Assembly: GCF_009909185.1 (NCBI RefSeq)
Contig: NZ_JAAAMV010000001.1
Span: 372,001 to 436,000, forward strand
Origin: Paenibacillus glycinis
GTDB lineage: Bacteria; Bacillota; Bacilli; Paenibacillales; Paenibacillaceae
Direction of reading: 5' to 3'
DNA length: 64,000 nt
Positions within the stretch are counted from its first letter, which is position 1. Each line of letters begins with the position of its first letter. Positions 33,283 through 41,650 of this stretch are shown here, in pieces. The position numbers were made by a program, and so were the translations under genes. The notes under the pieces are model-generated. The model saw only the letters and a program-made list of their open reading frames with translations, was not told the DNA's origin and searched no databases.

Positions 33283-34227
33283 ATGAAGCAACTTCAAGCC
33301 TATCTGACGACATTCACGATCATCGCGATCTTGACGATCGCGTCCGGATGCGCATCCGGCGGAAACTCCGCGTCATCGGATTCGGCCGATCCGGATCAAA
33401 AGGCTGATCAGACGCAATCCCCGGCAAACCCGAATATGCCCAATCCTCCTCGAACGAACGAATCGACCGTACTTAAGCAGGATGAGGAAGCCGCCGCCCC
33501 GGGAAACGGGAACGAAGACGACAAGCAAACGAACCCGCCCGCCGCCCCCGTTCAAGCCGCGCCGAAGAAATTGTACCGCATGAACAGCGTCTACAGTTTC
33601 GTTCCTATTAATAAGGAAGCGACGACCGGCAAGGTCGTGCTGCTGACGTTCGACGACGGCCCGAAAGCGGATAAAACGCTCGGCTCTCTGCTCGATACGC
33701 TCGACAAGCACCATGCGAAGGCGATCTTCTTCGTCAACGGCTACCGCGTGAAGACCCATCCGGAGCTGCTCGAAAAAATAGCCGACCGCGGCCAAACGAT
33801 CGGCAATCATTCCTGGGACCACATCGATCTAAAGAAGGAAAAGGAAGCGACCGTGAAGAAGCAAATCGGGGATGTCCAAGCTATCGTCAAAAAGATCACC
33901 GGCAAGTACCCGCGTTTTTTCCGGCCGCCGTTCGGATCGGGCAACGACGCCGTGAAGAAGCTCGTGCGCAACGACGGCATGCTGTACATGACCTGGTCCA
34001 ATGGTTCGCTGGACTGGGATAGCAGCACGAAGAACAAGCCGGATAAAGTCATCGCCAACGTCCTGGACCAGCTTCATCCGGGCGTAAACATCCTTATGCA
34101 CGAGCTGCCTTGGACGACGGAGGCGCTGGATTCGCTGCTGACGAAGCTCGAAGCGAAAGGTTACGGCTTCATCGATCCATCTACGATCGAGCTTGGTTTG
34201 GATTCGCCGCAGAAGTCCGCAAAATAA
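33283..34227 (+). CDS. Polysaccharide deacetylase lipoprotein
   Basis: A 314-residue secreted lipoprotein: a hydrophobic signal ends in the lipobox TIASGC near residue 23, then comes a Pro/Asn/Asp-rich linker to about residue 95, then a NodB-type carbohydrate esterase domain. The catalytic motifs are TFDDGP, NHSWDH and RPPFG, with a C-terminal MHELPW. Such enzymes remove acetyl groups from peptidoglycan or related glycans. GGAGG precedes the ATG at 33283. Its 3' end overlaps the opposite metallophosphoesterase gene by 47 bases. Confidence 0.93.
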   Translation: MKQLQAYLTTFTIIAILTIASGCASGGNSASSDSADPDQKADQTQSPANPNMPNPPRTNESTVLKQDEEAAAPGNGNEDDKQTNPPAAPVQAAPKKLYRMNSVYSFVPINKEATTGKVVLLTFDDGPKADKTLGSLLDTLDKHHAKAIFFVNGYRVKTHPELLEKIADRGQTIGNHSWDHIDLKKEKEATVKKQIGDVQAIVKKITGKYPRFFRPPFGSGNDAVKKLVRNDGMLYMTWSNGSLDWDSSTKNKPDKVIANVLDQLHPGVNILMHELPWTTEALDSLLTKLEAKGYGFIDPSTIELGLDSPQKSAK

Positions 34228-35041
34228 TGCGGTGCAGCTGCGGTTCCGTCATCAAGCGGATCGGGAGCCTCGATGTTCCGAAGCCGCAGCTGACGAACAT
34301 TCTTGTCTTCGGAACGCCTATTCCTTGGACCGGCAAATCAAACCAGCCCCGCCAATAACCGGAGTCGTCGCTCCCCCGCCACAACGGTCCCGCAAGCGGC
34401 AGCGCGACTTGCCCGCCATGCGTATGGCCGGACAAGATGAGGTCGACGCATTCATCGCCCTTCAGCCGCTTCGCGATGATGGGGTCATGCGCCATCAGAA
34501 TCGTGAACAGCTTGCCGCGCCCGTCTTCCATATCGGCAAGCGCGAGTTCCGGATCTTCATGATCGGTACGCGGGTCGTCCACGCCCGCGAGCCGGATTCG
34601 GCTCCCGTCTTTCTTCTCCAGGATGACGGACTCGTTCATGAGCAGCCGCACCTTCTCTTCGGCCAGCAGCACCTCGTACGAACGCATCTCTTCGTCGTAA
34701 TCGTGATTCCCATGGACCATGTAGATCGGCGCGATCCGCGACAGGCGCCTGATGTTCTCGCGGATGCGCGCGGCCGGAACCGACTTTTCGCGCAAATCCC
34801 CGCCGATCAATACCAAGTCGGCGCCGCCGGAAGCCATGAAGGCATCGATCAGCTCGATCGGGATGATCCGTCTATGTATGTCGCTGATAAACATCAGCGC
34901 CGTTCCGTCGAACGCTTGCGGCAGCCTATCGAACGCCGCGACCTGTTGATCGAGCCGATACTGATAGGAAAGCCGCACCATATAGGCCAGCGCGACAATA
35001 CCCAATGCGGCAATGACGACTAAGATCCAAATGAATGCCAT
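34181..35041 (-). CDS. Membrane-anchored metallophosphoesterase (YpbG-like)
   Basis: A 286-residue protein with one N-terminal membrane helix and a calcineurin-like phosphoesterase domain. The metal motifs are ISDIHRR, GGDLRE, GNHDYDEE and SGHTHGGQ. The substrate is unknown; relatives act on nucleotides or lipid-linked phosphates. It lies in the neighbourhood where B. subtilis has ypbG, also a metallophosphoesterase. GGAGG is 14 bases before the ATG, rather far. The last 47 bases are shared, on the other strand, with the deacetylase gene. Confidence 0.92.
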   Translation of the reverse strand: MAFIWILVVIAALGIVALAYMVRLSYQYRLDQQVAAFDRLPQAFDGTALMFISDIHRRIIPIELIDAFMASGGADLVLIGGDLREKSVPAARIRENIRRLSRIAPIYMVHGNHDYDEEMRSYEVLLAEEKVRLLMNESVILEKKDGSRIRLAGVDDPRTDHEDPELALADMEDGRGKLFTILMAHDPIIAKRLKGDECVDLILSGHTHGGQVALPLAGPLWRGSDDSGYWRGWFDLPVQGIGVPKTRMFVSCGFGTSRLPIRLMTEPQLHRIILRTSAANPNQARS

Positions 35042-35086
35042 TTATTCCGTTCGCACCTCCCGGTTCGTCGGGTAATTTGCCATGTC

Positions 35087-35338
35087 TTAATCGAACTGTC
35101 TCCCCCACCACAGCATGCCTGCCAGAAGCAGAAGAAACAAAACGATCAGCAGCCGGTAAAACCAACGCGTCAGCTGCTGTTTGCTTGAAGGATGGGACTG
35201 CCTTCTCGGCGGCAGCGGCAGTTTCTCCTGCCCGTTCGTTTCCAAGCCCCATTCCGCTTCCAACGCCGCCGCGGTTTCATCCATGAAATCCTCGGACGGC
35301 GCCCCTTTCCTTTTGCCGAATTTTTGAATTCTGCTCAT
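35087..35338 (-). CDS. Small protein with a C-terminal membrane helix
   Basis: An 83-residue protein with a basic N-terminus (MSRIQKFGKRKG), a variable middle, and one hydrophobic helix near the end (FYRLLIVLFLLLLAGMLWWG). Its start overlaps the stop of the CPBP protease gene as ATGA, so it is translated in coupling with that gene. I do not recognise the family. The position is that of ypbE-like small genes in B. subtilis, but I cannot claim homology. Confidence 0.7.
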   Translation of the reverse strand: MSRIQKFGKRKGAPSEDFMDETAAALEAEWGLETNGQEKLPLPPRRQSHPSSKQQLTRWFYRLLIVLFLLLLAGMLWWGRQFD

Positions 35339-35928
35339 GCTTCCCTCCGAAAACGAATGACCAACCCCATAACCAAATCAATGACGAAATGCGCGATAAT
35401 TGGCGCGAGCAAGGTACCGGTCTTGATGTAAATCCAGCCGAGCGCGTAGCTGATCGCGAACACGAGTCCGGTCGGAATCCAATGCCTTAAATATCGGACA
35501 TGAATGGTCGCGAATACGATGCTCGTCCAGTAAGGACCGATATGGTATTGTACGGCTCCGCGGAACAACGTTTCTTCGCAGACGGCCACGACGAGCGACA
35601 AAACCGCAATGTGCCAGACCGGGCGATGCCGAAAAATCCGATCGTTGACGCCTCCGTCGTCGCTGGCTTCGTCGGGCACGAAGCGTGCCGCCAGCATGTC
35701 GAGGGCGATTACCGCGGCGGCCAGTCCGATTCCCCAATAAACAAAATGCCAATCGATCCCGGGTTCGAACAAACGAAATGGATTCCGACGCTGAAATAAT
35801 AGCCAGACGAAGCCGATAATGAAGGTAATCGCCTGCGTGGCGTACAAATTGATCAGCAGCATCCGGTCATCGATTTGGTCGATGTCCATCGTTTTCAGCC
35901 TGATTTTGCGGATGTCGAATTTTTTCAT
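35335..35928 (-). CDS. CPBP-family intramembrane metalloprotease (YpbD-like)
   Basis: A 197-residue membrane protein of the CAAX/bacteriocin-processing family. The conserved EExxxR motif is in VCEETLFRGAVQ, the first histidine in SIVFATIHVRYL and the second in PIIAHFVIDLVMG. The physiological substrate is unknown. The ATG at 35928 follows AGGAG by six bases; that ribosome site is doubled by an 11-base tandem duplication. It precedes the 83-residue gene and the phosphoesterase. Confidence 0.88.
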   Translation of the reverse strand: MKKFDIRKIRLKTMDIDQIDDRMLLINLYATQAITFIIGFVWLLFQRRNPFRLFEPGIDWHFVYWGIGLAAAVIALDMLAARFVPDEASDDGGVNDRIFRHRPVWHIAVLSLVVAVCEETLFRGAVQYHIGPYWTSIVFATIHVRYLRHWIPTGLVFAISYALGWIYIKTGTLLAPIIAHFVIDLVMGLVIRFRREA

Positions 35929-35929
35929 G

Positions 35930-35951
35930 TCCTGCTCCTGTCCTGCTCCTG
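35930..35951. repeat. 11-bp tandem duplication at the CPBP gene ribosome site
   Basis: TCCTGCTCCTG occurs twice head to tail (35930-35940 and 35941-35951). On the minus strand each copy carries a CAGGAGCAGGA, so the gene has two potential Shine-Dalgarno sites 11 bases apart. Confidence 0.9.
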
Positions 35952-36047
35952 CCATGGTAGGTTTATATTTCCTTTTTATAGGTTTTACCCTATACTAGGA
36001 GGACAATCGGGAAAAATTTGTCGAAAAATAGTACGAAGGGGATTAAC

Positions 36048-36974
36048 ATGGAGAAACGACTAACACGTACCGAAATGCTCTTTAGTCTTGGATTCCTTTT
36101 CATGCTCGTTTTCGCTGTCGGCGCGTTTTTCTATGGCGTCAAAATTGGTTCCGAGAAGACCGAAGCGAAGCTGGTGGAAAACGCCAAACACCTCAGCGGC
36201 AGCGGCAAAGGCAGTCCTAGCGCCTACCAGCAGCAAGATCTCGTATCCTTCTATCATACCGTATTTTTGCCTTACCGTGAATTTCAAAACGAATGGTTCG
36301 ACACGATCCGCAAATTATCGTCCGGCCAGCTGAACGATGCCGGCTCGGCGTTGAAGGAACTGTCGGGTTCCGCGAACCAAACTTATAATGAAGCCGAACA
36401 CGCGTCGGTCTCGGCGAGCTCGCCTCTCTTGGAATCCGCGCAGCTCCAACTGCTCAAGAGCCTGCGCATGCTGTCGGAAGCCTCGCAGCGAGCCGCCGGC
36501 TCCTCGAAAGAGATGGCCGAAGCCGATCTGATCAAGGCGCTCATGAAAGACGCCTATTACACCGACGGCGTAAAATACGCGCTCGGCGGCCAACAGGACT
36601 ACTACGGGGCCATGCTGAAATGGAGCGCATCCGTAAATCCCGATATCCCCGGCGAATACGAAGCATCCGCCGGATTGAATATCGCGCAATGGAAGACGCT
36701 CCCGCTTACCGTCAAAAACAAGGTCGCCGCCGATCAGCTGAACGCGCGCAAATCGCTCGCTCCGTTCTATCCGCAGGATCTGACTTCCCGCGTCGACGAA
36801 TTCATCCGTTCCGGCCAGGCCGGTTCCATGAAAATGCGCACCGTCGATTCCGTCATCGACCTGCTCGTGAAGACGGAAGCCGTCCGAGCCGGCGACTTCG
36901 GCACCAGCAAAGCCCAGCTTTATCCGAAGGAACTGCTCCCGCAGCTCCCCTTCTTCTTCCCCGAAAAGGAATAA
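36048..36974 (+). CDS. Membrane-anchored protein of unknown function
   Basis: A 308-residue protein beginning MEKRLTRTEMLFSLGF, with one N-terminal hydrophobic helix (about residues 10-32). A long extracytoplasmic, mostly helical domain follows, rich in Ser, Ala and Leu (for example LKELSGSANQTYNEAE), ending LPQLPFFFPEKE. AAGGGG precedes the ATG. It is one of three plus-strand genes and is divergent from the CPBP protease gene. No catalytic motif or cysteine is evident, and I do not recognise the family. Confidence 0.75.
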   Translation: MEKRLTRTEMLFSLGFLFMLVFAVGAFFYGVKIGSEKTEAKLVENAKHLSGSGKGSPSAYQQQDLVSFYHTVFLPYREFQNEWFDTIRKLSSGQLNDAGSALKELSGSANQTYNEAEHASVSASSPLLESAQLQLLKSLRMLSEASQRAAGSSKEMAEADLIKALMKDAYYTDGVKYALGGQQDYYGAMLKWSASVNPDIPGEYEASAGLNIAQWKTLPLTVKNKVAADQLNARKSLAPFYPQDLTSRVDEFIRSGQAGSMKMRTVDSVIDLLVKTEAVRAGDFGTSKAQLYPKELLPQLPFFFPEKE

Positions 36975-36985
36975 CCGGGCTACGA

Positions 36986-37312
36986 TCAATCGTATTGGAA
37001 TCCGTCATGCCGGGATACGGCAGCCATTCCGCCGACCACGTTGGCGAGGCTGCTGTATCCTTTTTCGTTCAGGTAGCGGCATGCCGCTTGGCTGCGCACG
37101 CCGTGCGCGCAGACGATGTACACCGGTTTATCCGCCGGAATCCGATCCCATGTTTCTTGGAAGGACGATAAAGGCATCAACGTGCTGCCTTCCAGATGAT
37201 AATAGTTCCATTCTTCCTGTTCCCGAACATCTATGATTTGCTCCGGCTCAAGCTTGCCTTCCTGCACCAATCGCCAGAAAGCGTCCGGTTGTATTTGACT
37301 CCATGGCTCCAT
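36986..37312 (-). CDS. Single-domain rhodanese-like protein
   Basis: A 108-residue rhodanese domain. It contains IIDVREQEEW, HLEGSTLMPLSSF and the active-site loop CAHGVRS with the catalytic cysteine near residue 76, close to the C-x4-R form of sulfurtransferases. The ATG at 37312 follows GGAGG by seven bases; two longer starts have no such site. It would move sulfane sulfur, with an unknown acceptor. It is divergent from serA. Confidence 0.9.
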   Translation of the reverse strand: MEPWSQIQPDAFWRLVQEGKLEPEQIIDVREQEEWNYYHLEGSTLMPLSSFQETWDRIPADKPVYIVCAHGVRSQAACRYLNEKGYSSLANVVGGMAAVSRHDGFQYD

Positions 37313-37376
37313 TGTTTTCGCCTCCCGTTTACGGTCGATCATAACGAAATTTTCACAATTGAGCAAGTTTTAAGCA

Positions 37377-37404
37377 TTGCATTTATAGTTCATCTTGCTA
37401 TAAT
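37377..37404 (+). promoter_or_regulatory. Sigma-A promoter of serA
   Basis: TTGCAT (37377-37382), a 16-base spacer and TATAAT (37399-37404). Transcription would start near 37411, giving a leader of about 170 bases. Confidence 0.65.
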
Positions 37405-37410
37405 AGGAGA

Positions 37411-37580
37411 AACATTAACGAAGCCCTAAATTGCTGGTTCCACAGGATTCAATCATAGCTCGATGTGTGATCGTGTGAACGGACTCTCGCCTTCGGCGCC
37501 GCGCTGTGCGGCGGGATGGACGAGGGTCTTTCACTTCTACTATACACCCCATCATACAAACGCTCAGGAGGCAATCCAAC
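37411..37580 (+). promoter_or_regulatory. Structured 5' leader of serA
   Basis: The leader contains an 8-pair outer stem (37482-37489 with 37521-37528, one G-U) enclosing a perfect GCCGC/GCGGC hairpin with a 5-base loop (37498-37512). I looked for T-box and other known riboswitch signatures and found none. It may be a simple stabilising structure or a serine-related control element of unknown type. Confidence 0.45.
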
Positions 37581-39173
37581 ATGTTTAAAGTATTGGTCTC
37601 AGATCCAATCAGCGATTTAGGCATTCAGAAGCTCGCGGATGCGGAGGACGTCACGGTCGACAAGAAGCCGGGACTTAGCGAAGACGAGCTCGTGGCCATC
37701 ATCGGCGAATACGATGCCCTGCTCGTGCGCAGCCAAACCCGCGTGACCGCCCGCATCATGGATGCCGGGAAATCGCTTAAAGTCGTCGGACGCGCAGGCG
37801 TCGGCGTCGACAACATTGATTTGGAAGCGGCTACGGGACGCGGCATTATCGTTATTAATGCGCCGGACGGCAATACCATCACGACCTGCGAGCATACCTT
37901 CGCCATGATGATGGCGGTCGCCCGCCATATCCCGCAAGCCTACCTGAAAACGGTCGGCGGCGAGTGGGACCGCAAATCGTTCCTCGGCGTCGAGCTCCGC
38001 GGCAAAATCTTGGGCGTGCTCGGCATGGGACGGATCGGAAGCGAAGTCGCCAAACGCGCCAAAGCATTCGGCATGGTCATCTGGGGCTACGACCCGTTCT
38101 TGACGGAAGAGCGCGCGGAGAAACTCGGCATCCGGTTGTCGAGCGTGGACGACATCGTGCGCAACGCGGACTTCATGACGGTTCATACGCCGCTTACGCC
38201 TGAAACTCGCCATATGATCTCCCGTCCTCAATTCGAGGTCATGAAGAAGGGCATGCGCATCGTCAACTGCGCCCGCGGCGGCATCATCGACGAGCTGGCT
38301 CTCGTGGAAGCTGCCGATCAAGGCATCGTCGCCGGCGCCGCGTTCGACGTCTTCGAGGTCGAGCCTCCGGAAGCGGATCACCCGTTCCTGAAGCATCCGA
38401 AAATCATCGTCACGCCGCATCTCGGCGCCTCCACCGTGGAAGCGCAGGAGAACGTCGCGATCGACGTTTCCGAGCAAGTACTGAACATTTTGCGCGACAA
38501 GCCGTTCTTGAACGCCGTGAACATGCCTCCGATCCCGGCCGACGTGCTGAACAAGCTGCAGCCGTACTTCAATCTCGGCGAGAAGCTCGGCAGCTTCGTC
38601 TCGCAGCTTACGGAAGGCGCCGTGGAAGAAATCACGGTCAGCTACGCCGGCGAGCTGGCCGAAGTCGATACGCAGCCGCTGACCCGTTATATCGTGCGCG
38701 GCGTGCTTTCCCACCATTTGGGCGCGGATCAAGTCAATGTCGTCAACTCGATGCACCTGGCGAAAGAACGCCATGTCAACATCGTCGTGAACAAGTCGCA
38801 TACGGCACGCGACTTCACCAATTCGATTACGGTTCAGCTTCGCTCCAAGGTTGCTACGCGTCTCGTGACGGGCACCATGCTGACCGGATACGGCCCGCGG
38901 ATCGTTCAGATCGATCGCTTCACGGTCGACGTCGCGCCGGAAGGCAACCTGATCCTAATCTCGCACAACGACAAACCCGGCATTATCGGAAGCGTCGGTA
39001 CACTGCTAGGCAACAACGGCGTGAATATCGCGGCGATGCAGGTTGGCCGGGAATTGCAAGGCGGCGCGGCGATCATGGTGCTCTCCGTCGACAAAGGCGC
39101 CTCCAAAGACGTCGTCGCGAAGCTGGTCGAGCTGCCGGATCTCAACAAAGCCAAAGAAATCAACCTGTACTAG
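37581..39173 (+). CDS. serA: D-3-phosphoglycerate dehydrogenase
   Basis: SerA oxidises 3-phosphoglycerate with NAD in the first step of serine synthesis. The 530-residue protein is the long form. It has an N-terminal substrate domain (VGRAGVGVDNID), a Rossmann domain with GVLGMGRIGSEVAKRA near residue 147, the catalytic PHLGAST, an intervening domain, and a C-terminal ACT domain (NKPGIIG-type, here DKPGIIGSVG) that usually binds serine. CAGGAGG precedes the ATG at 37581. It has its own promoter, structured leader and terminator. Confidence 0.97.
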   Translation: MFKVLVSDPISDLGIQKLADAEDVTVDKKPGLSEDELVAIIGEYDALLVRSQTRVTARIMDAGKSLKVVGRAGVGVDNIDLEAATGRGIIVINAPDGNTITTCEHTFAMMMAVARHIPQAYLKTVGGEWDRKSFLGVELRGKILGVLGMGRIGSEVAKRAKAFGMVIWGYDPFLTEERAEKLGIRLSSVDDIVRNADFMTVHTPLTPETRHMISRPQFEVMKKGMRIVNCARGGIIDELALVEAADQGIVAGAAFDVFEVEPPEADHPFLKHPKIIVTPHLGASTVEAQENVAIDVSEQVLNILRDKPFLNAVNMPPIPADVLNKLQPYFNLGEKLGSFVSQLTEGAVEEITVSYAGELAEVDTQPLTRYIVRGVLSHHLGADQVNVVNSMHLAKERHVNIVVNKSHTARDFTNSITVQLRSKVATRLVTGTMLTGYGPRIVQIDRFTVDVAPEGNLILISHNDKPGIIGSVGTLLGNNGVNIAAMQVGRELQGGAAIMVLSVDKGASKDVVAKLVELPDLNKAKEINLY

Positions 39174-39206
39174 AATCGAGTCTTGCAGATCGGGCCAATA
39201 CGATCG

Positions 39207-39242
39207 AAAAGCGCTGTCCTCCCGAGGAACAGCGCTTTTTTT
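39207..39242 (+). terminator. Intrinsic terminator of serA
   Basis: The arms AAAAGCGCTGT (39207-39217) and ACAGCGCTTTT (from 39229), further paired by CCTC-GAGG, are followed by seven T. Confidence 0.93.
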
Positions 39243-39365
39243 ATCCGATTTCGGCGTTTACGCAAAGAAAATGTTTCACGACCAACAAGATTAGTCTACT
39301 TCCTTCAACAAGAAGCGACTTTCACGCTGGTCGTAGTCCTAGTGGTCACGCGGAACGTATGGCAT

Positions 39366-39396
39366 GCAAAAAGACGCTCCGCTCAGCGGAACGCCT
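39366..39396 (-). terminator. Intrinsic terminator of resE
   Basis: An 11-position stem (39372-39382 with 39386-39396, one mismatched or wobble pair) with a 3-base loop is followed by TTTTTGC on the minus strand. Confidence 0.88.
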
Positions 39397-39415
39397 CTTG
39401 CCCGTTCAGTCGCAT

Positions 39416-40837
39416 TCATCGCGACGAATCGACGGGAAGCAGCAGCGTAAACGTCGTGCCGACGCCGACCGTGCTCTCCGCGCGAATCCGCCCTTGATGC
39501 GATTCGATGATGTTCTTGACGATGGCCAAGCCAAGGCCCGTGCCCCCGCTGGACGCGCCGCGCGTGCGCGCCTTGTCGGCCTTGTAGAAACGCTCGAAAA
39601 TGAAGGGCAGGTCCTCGTTCGGAATCCCCTCGCCCTCGTCCCTGACCTTGATTTCAACGAAAAGTTTGCGTTCGACGACGGCTTGCCGCGCGCTCACGGC
39701 AATATGCGCTTCCTGGGGCGTATGCCGAATCGCATTGCTGAGCAGATTGGTCAGCACCTGCTCCAACCGGTCTTCGTCCGCTTCCGCGATCACGAGCGGC
39801 TCCGAGGGCAGCTCGATGTCCAGCTGAATGCTCTGCTCCTTTGCCAGCCCTTGGAATTTACGGTGCACGCGCTTCAGCAGCACGGTCAAATCCGTCGTCT
39901 CCAGCTTCATCTCCATATGGCCCGCTTCCATTCTGGCCAGATCCAGCAGATCTTTCACCAAGCGCCCCATCCGAAGCGATTCTTCGTAGATGACATGCGC
40001 GAGCTCCTTCCGTTCTTCCGGCGAAGCCGCGATGTCGTCCAGCAGCGCTTCGCTGTAGCCTTGCAGCATCGATAACGGCGTTCGGAGCTCGTGCGAGACG
40101 TTCGCGACGAAGTCGCGGCGCAGCTTCTCGAGCTTCGATTCTTCCGTGACGTTGCGCATGACGGCCACCGCTCCGCGAACCGTGTCGTTCGACTTGAGCG
40201 GCGCCATGACGACGGACCAGACGCCGCTCTGTACATGCACCTTGTCCGTCAAATCGCGCCCTTCCCGCAGCACTTTGCGGTAGAGATCGAATAACGGCTC
40301 CGGCACCTGCGAACGGATCCTCGACTCTTCCGTCCACTCCAGCTCGTTCCAACGATCGATCAGCTGCTGCCCGTGCGGATTCGCCAGGATGACCTGACCC
40401 GCGGCGTCGAAGGTGACGACGGCATCCGCCATGCTGCGGTGAACGCTCGCCAGATGCTCCTTCTCATGATTCAAGTCGCGGATCAGCGTGTCGAGCTCGG
40501 ATGCCATATTATTGAACGTATTCGCCAGATCGCCGATCTCGTCCGTGGATCGGATCGGCACCCGTGTCCGGTATTCGCCCTGCGAAATGAGATCGGCCGC
40601 TTTCTTCATCTGGAGCAGCGGCTGCGTGATCTTCGTGGACAGGAAAAACGCGAAAAACGTGGAAAGGAGAAACCCGATAATCGCCGTATAGACGAAGAGT
40701 ACTTTGACGGCATGCGAATTATTGAACGCGATATCGATGTACTGCAGCAGGAACATGCCCAGGATCAGCAGCACCGCCGCCACGAGTGCAATGATGGTTA
40801 GCCAAAGTTTGCCGACTACGCTGCGCCAGATCACCAC
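39416..40837 (-). CDS. resE: Sensor histidine kinase ResE
   Basis: ResE phosphorylates ResD in response to low oxygen or nitric oxide. The 473-residue protein begins (GTG) VVIWRSVVGKLWLT, very close to known ResE, then two membrane helices, HAMP, PAS-like domain, the phosphoacceptor HELRTPL, and the ATP-binding N, G1 and G2 boxes (NLLSNAIRHT, DEGEGIP, GTGLGLAIVK). Only about ten residues separate the two helices, so the extracellular sensor domain of the longer B. subtilis ResE is absent. It abuts the resD stop directly. Confidence 0.93.
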   Translation of the reverse strand: MVIWRSVVGKLWLTIIALVAAVLLILGMFLLQYIDIAFNNSHAVKVLFVYTAIIGFLLSTFFAFFLSTKITQPLLQMKKAADLISQGEYRTRVPIRSTDEIGDLANTFNNMASELDTLIRDLNHEKEHLASVHRSMADAVVTFDAAGQVILANPHGQQLIDRWNELEWTEESRIRSQVPEPLFDLYRKVLREGRDLTDKVHVQSGVWSVVMAPLKSNDTVRGAVAVMRNVTEESKLEKLRRDFVANVSHELRTPLSMLQGYSEALLDDIAASPEERKELAHVIYEESLRMGRLVKDLLDLARMEAGHMEMKLETTDLTVLLKRVHRKFQGLAKEQSIQLDIELPSEPLVIAEADEDRLEQVLTNLLSNAIRHTPQEAHIAVSARQAVVERKLFVEIKVRDEGEGIPNEDLPFIFERFYKADKARTRGASSGGTGLGLAIVKNIIESHQGRIRAESTVGVGTTFTLLLPVDSSR

Positions 40838-41554
40838 TTATTTGGATACCTCTAGCTTGTAGCCTACGCCCCACACCGTCGTGATCATCATCGCCGCTTC
40901 CGGCGAAACCTTGTTCAGCTTCTCGCGCAGCCGCTTGACATGCGTATCTACCGTGCGCAGGTCGCCGAAAAATTCATAGTTCCATACGTCCTTAAGCAGC
41001 TCTTCGCGGGAAAACACTTTGTCGGGCGATATCGCGAGGTAGTGCAGCAGCTCGTATTCCTTCGGCGTCAGGCTGACTTCCTGTCCGCCGGCCATGACGC
41101 GGTGCGCGTCGTGCTCGATGATGAGATGCGGGAACACGATATTGTTGCTCGTCAGCGCTTCCTTCGTCAGGAAGGCCGTGGCGGACGAGCGGCGGAGAAT
41201 CGCCTTGACGCGGTAGATGACTTCGCGCGGGCTGAACGGCTTCACGACATAGTCGTCCGCGCCGACCTCGAAGCCCTGCACGCGGTTCATCTCCTCGCCT
41301 TTGGCCGTAAGCATGATGACCGGTGTCGCCTTGACTTGGCGCAGGCGCGTGCACACCTCGATACCGTCCATGCCGGGCAGCATCACGTCGAGCAGGATCA
41401 GATCGAACTCGCCGACCGTCGCCATGCGCAGCGCGGATTCGCCGTCCTCCGCTTCCTCGATCACATAGCCTTCCTTCTCCAGGTACATTTTGAGCAGCCT
41501 GCGGATTCGTTCTTCATCGTCGACGACGAGAATGCGATGACGTTCTTCGGACAT
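40838..41554 (-). CDS. resD: Response regulator ResD
   Basis: ResD is an OmpR-family activator of respiration and anaerobic genes. The 238-residue protein has the receiver domain with acidic pocket VVDDEE, phosphoacceptor LILLDVMLPGMDG near residue 54 and switch lysine VVKPFSP, then a winged-helix domain with TPKEYELL and TVDTHVKRLREK. It lies between resC and resE. A GC-rich hairpin precedes it after resC, suggesting some independent expression. Confidence 0.96.
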   Translation of the reverse strand: MSEERHRILVVDDEERIRRLLKMYLEKEGYVIEEAEDGESALRMATVGEFDLILLDVMLPGMDGIEVCTRLRQVKATPVIMLTAKGEEMNRVQGFEVGADDYVVKPFSPREVIYRVKAILRRSSATAFLTKEALTSNNIVFPHLIIEHDAHRVMAGGQEVSLTPKEYELLHYLAISPDKVFSREELLKDVWNYEFFGDLRTVDTHVKRLREKLNKVSPEAAMMITTVWGVGYKLEVSK

Positions 41555-41606
41555 GCGGCATGTCTCCTCTCAATTGGATTGGACTTCCACTTCCCTAACC
41601 GTGCCG

Positions 41607-41636
41607 CAGGCGCGCGTCCCTAGAGACGCGCGCCTG
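41607..41636. terminator. GC-rich hairpin between resC and resD
   Basis: A perfect 12-bp stem (41607-41618 with 41625-41636, CAGGCGCGCGTC/GACGCGCGCCTG) has a 6-base loop. The minus-strand 3' side is CGGCACGG with no T-run, so it is more likely a processing or attenuation structure than a full terminator for resC. Confidence 0.6.
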
Positions 41637-41650
41637 TTTATGCGTGCAAT

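Noticed and set aside
37411-37580. T-box leader before serA
   Set aside because: No T-box bulge sequence or specifier-loop layout was found; only a generic structured leader is claimed.
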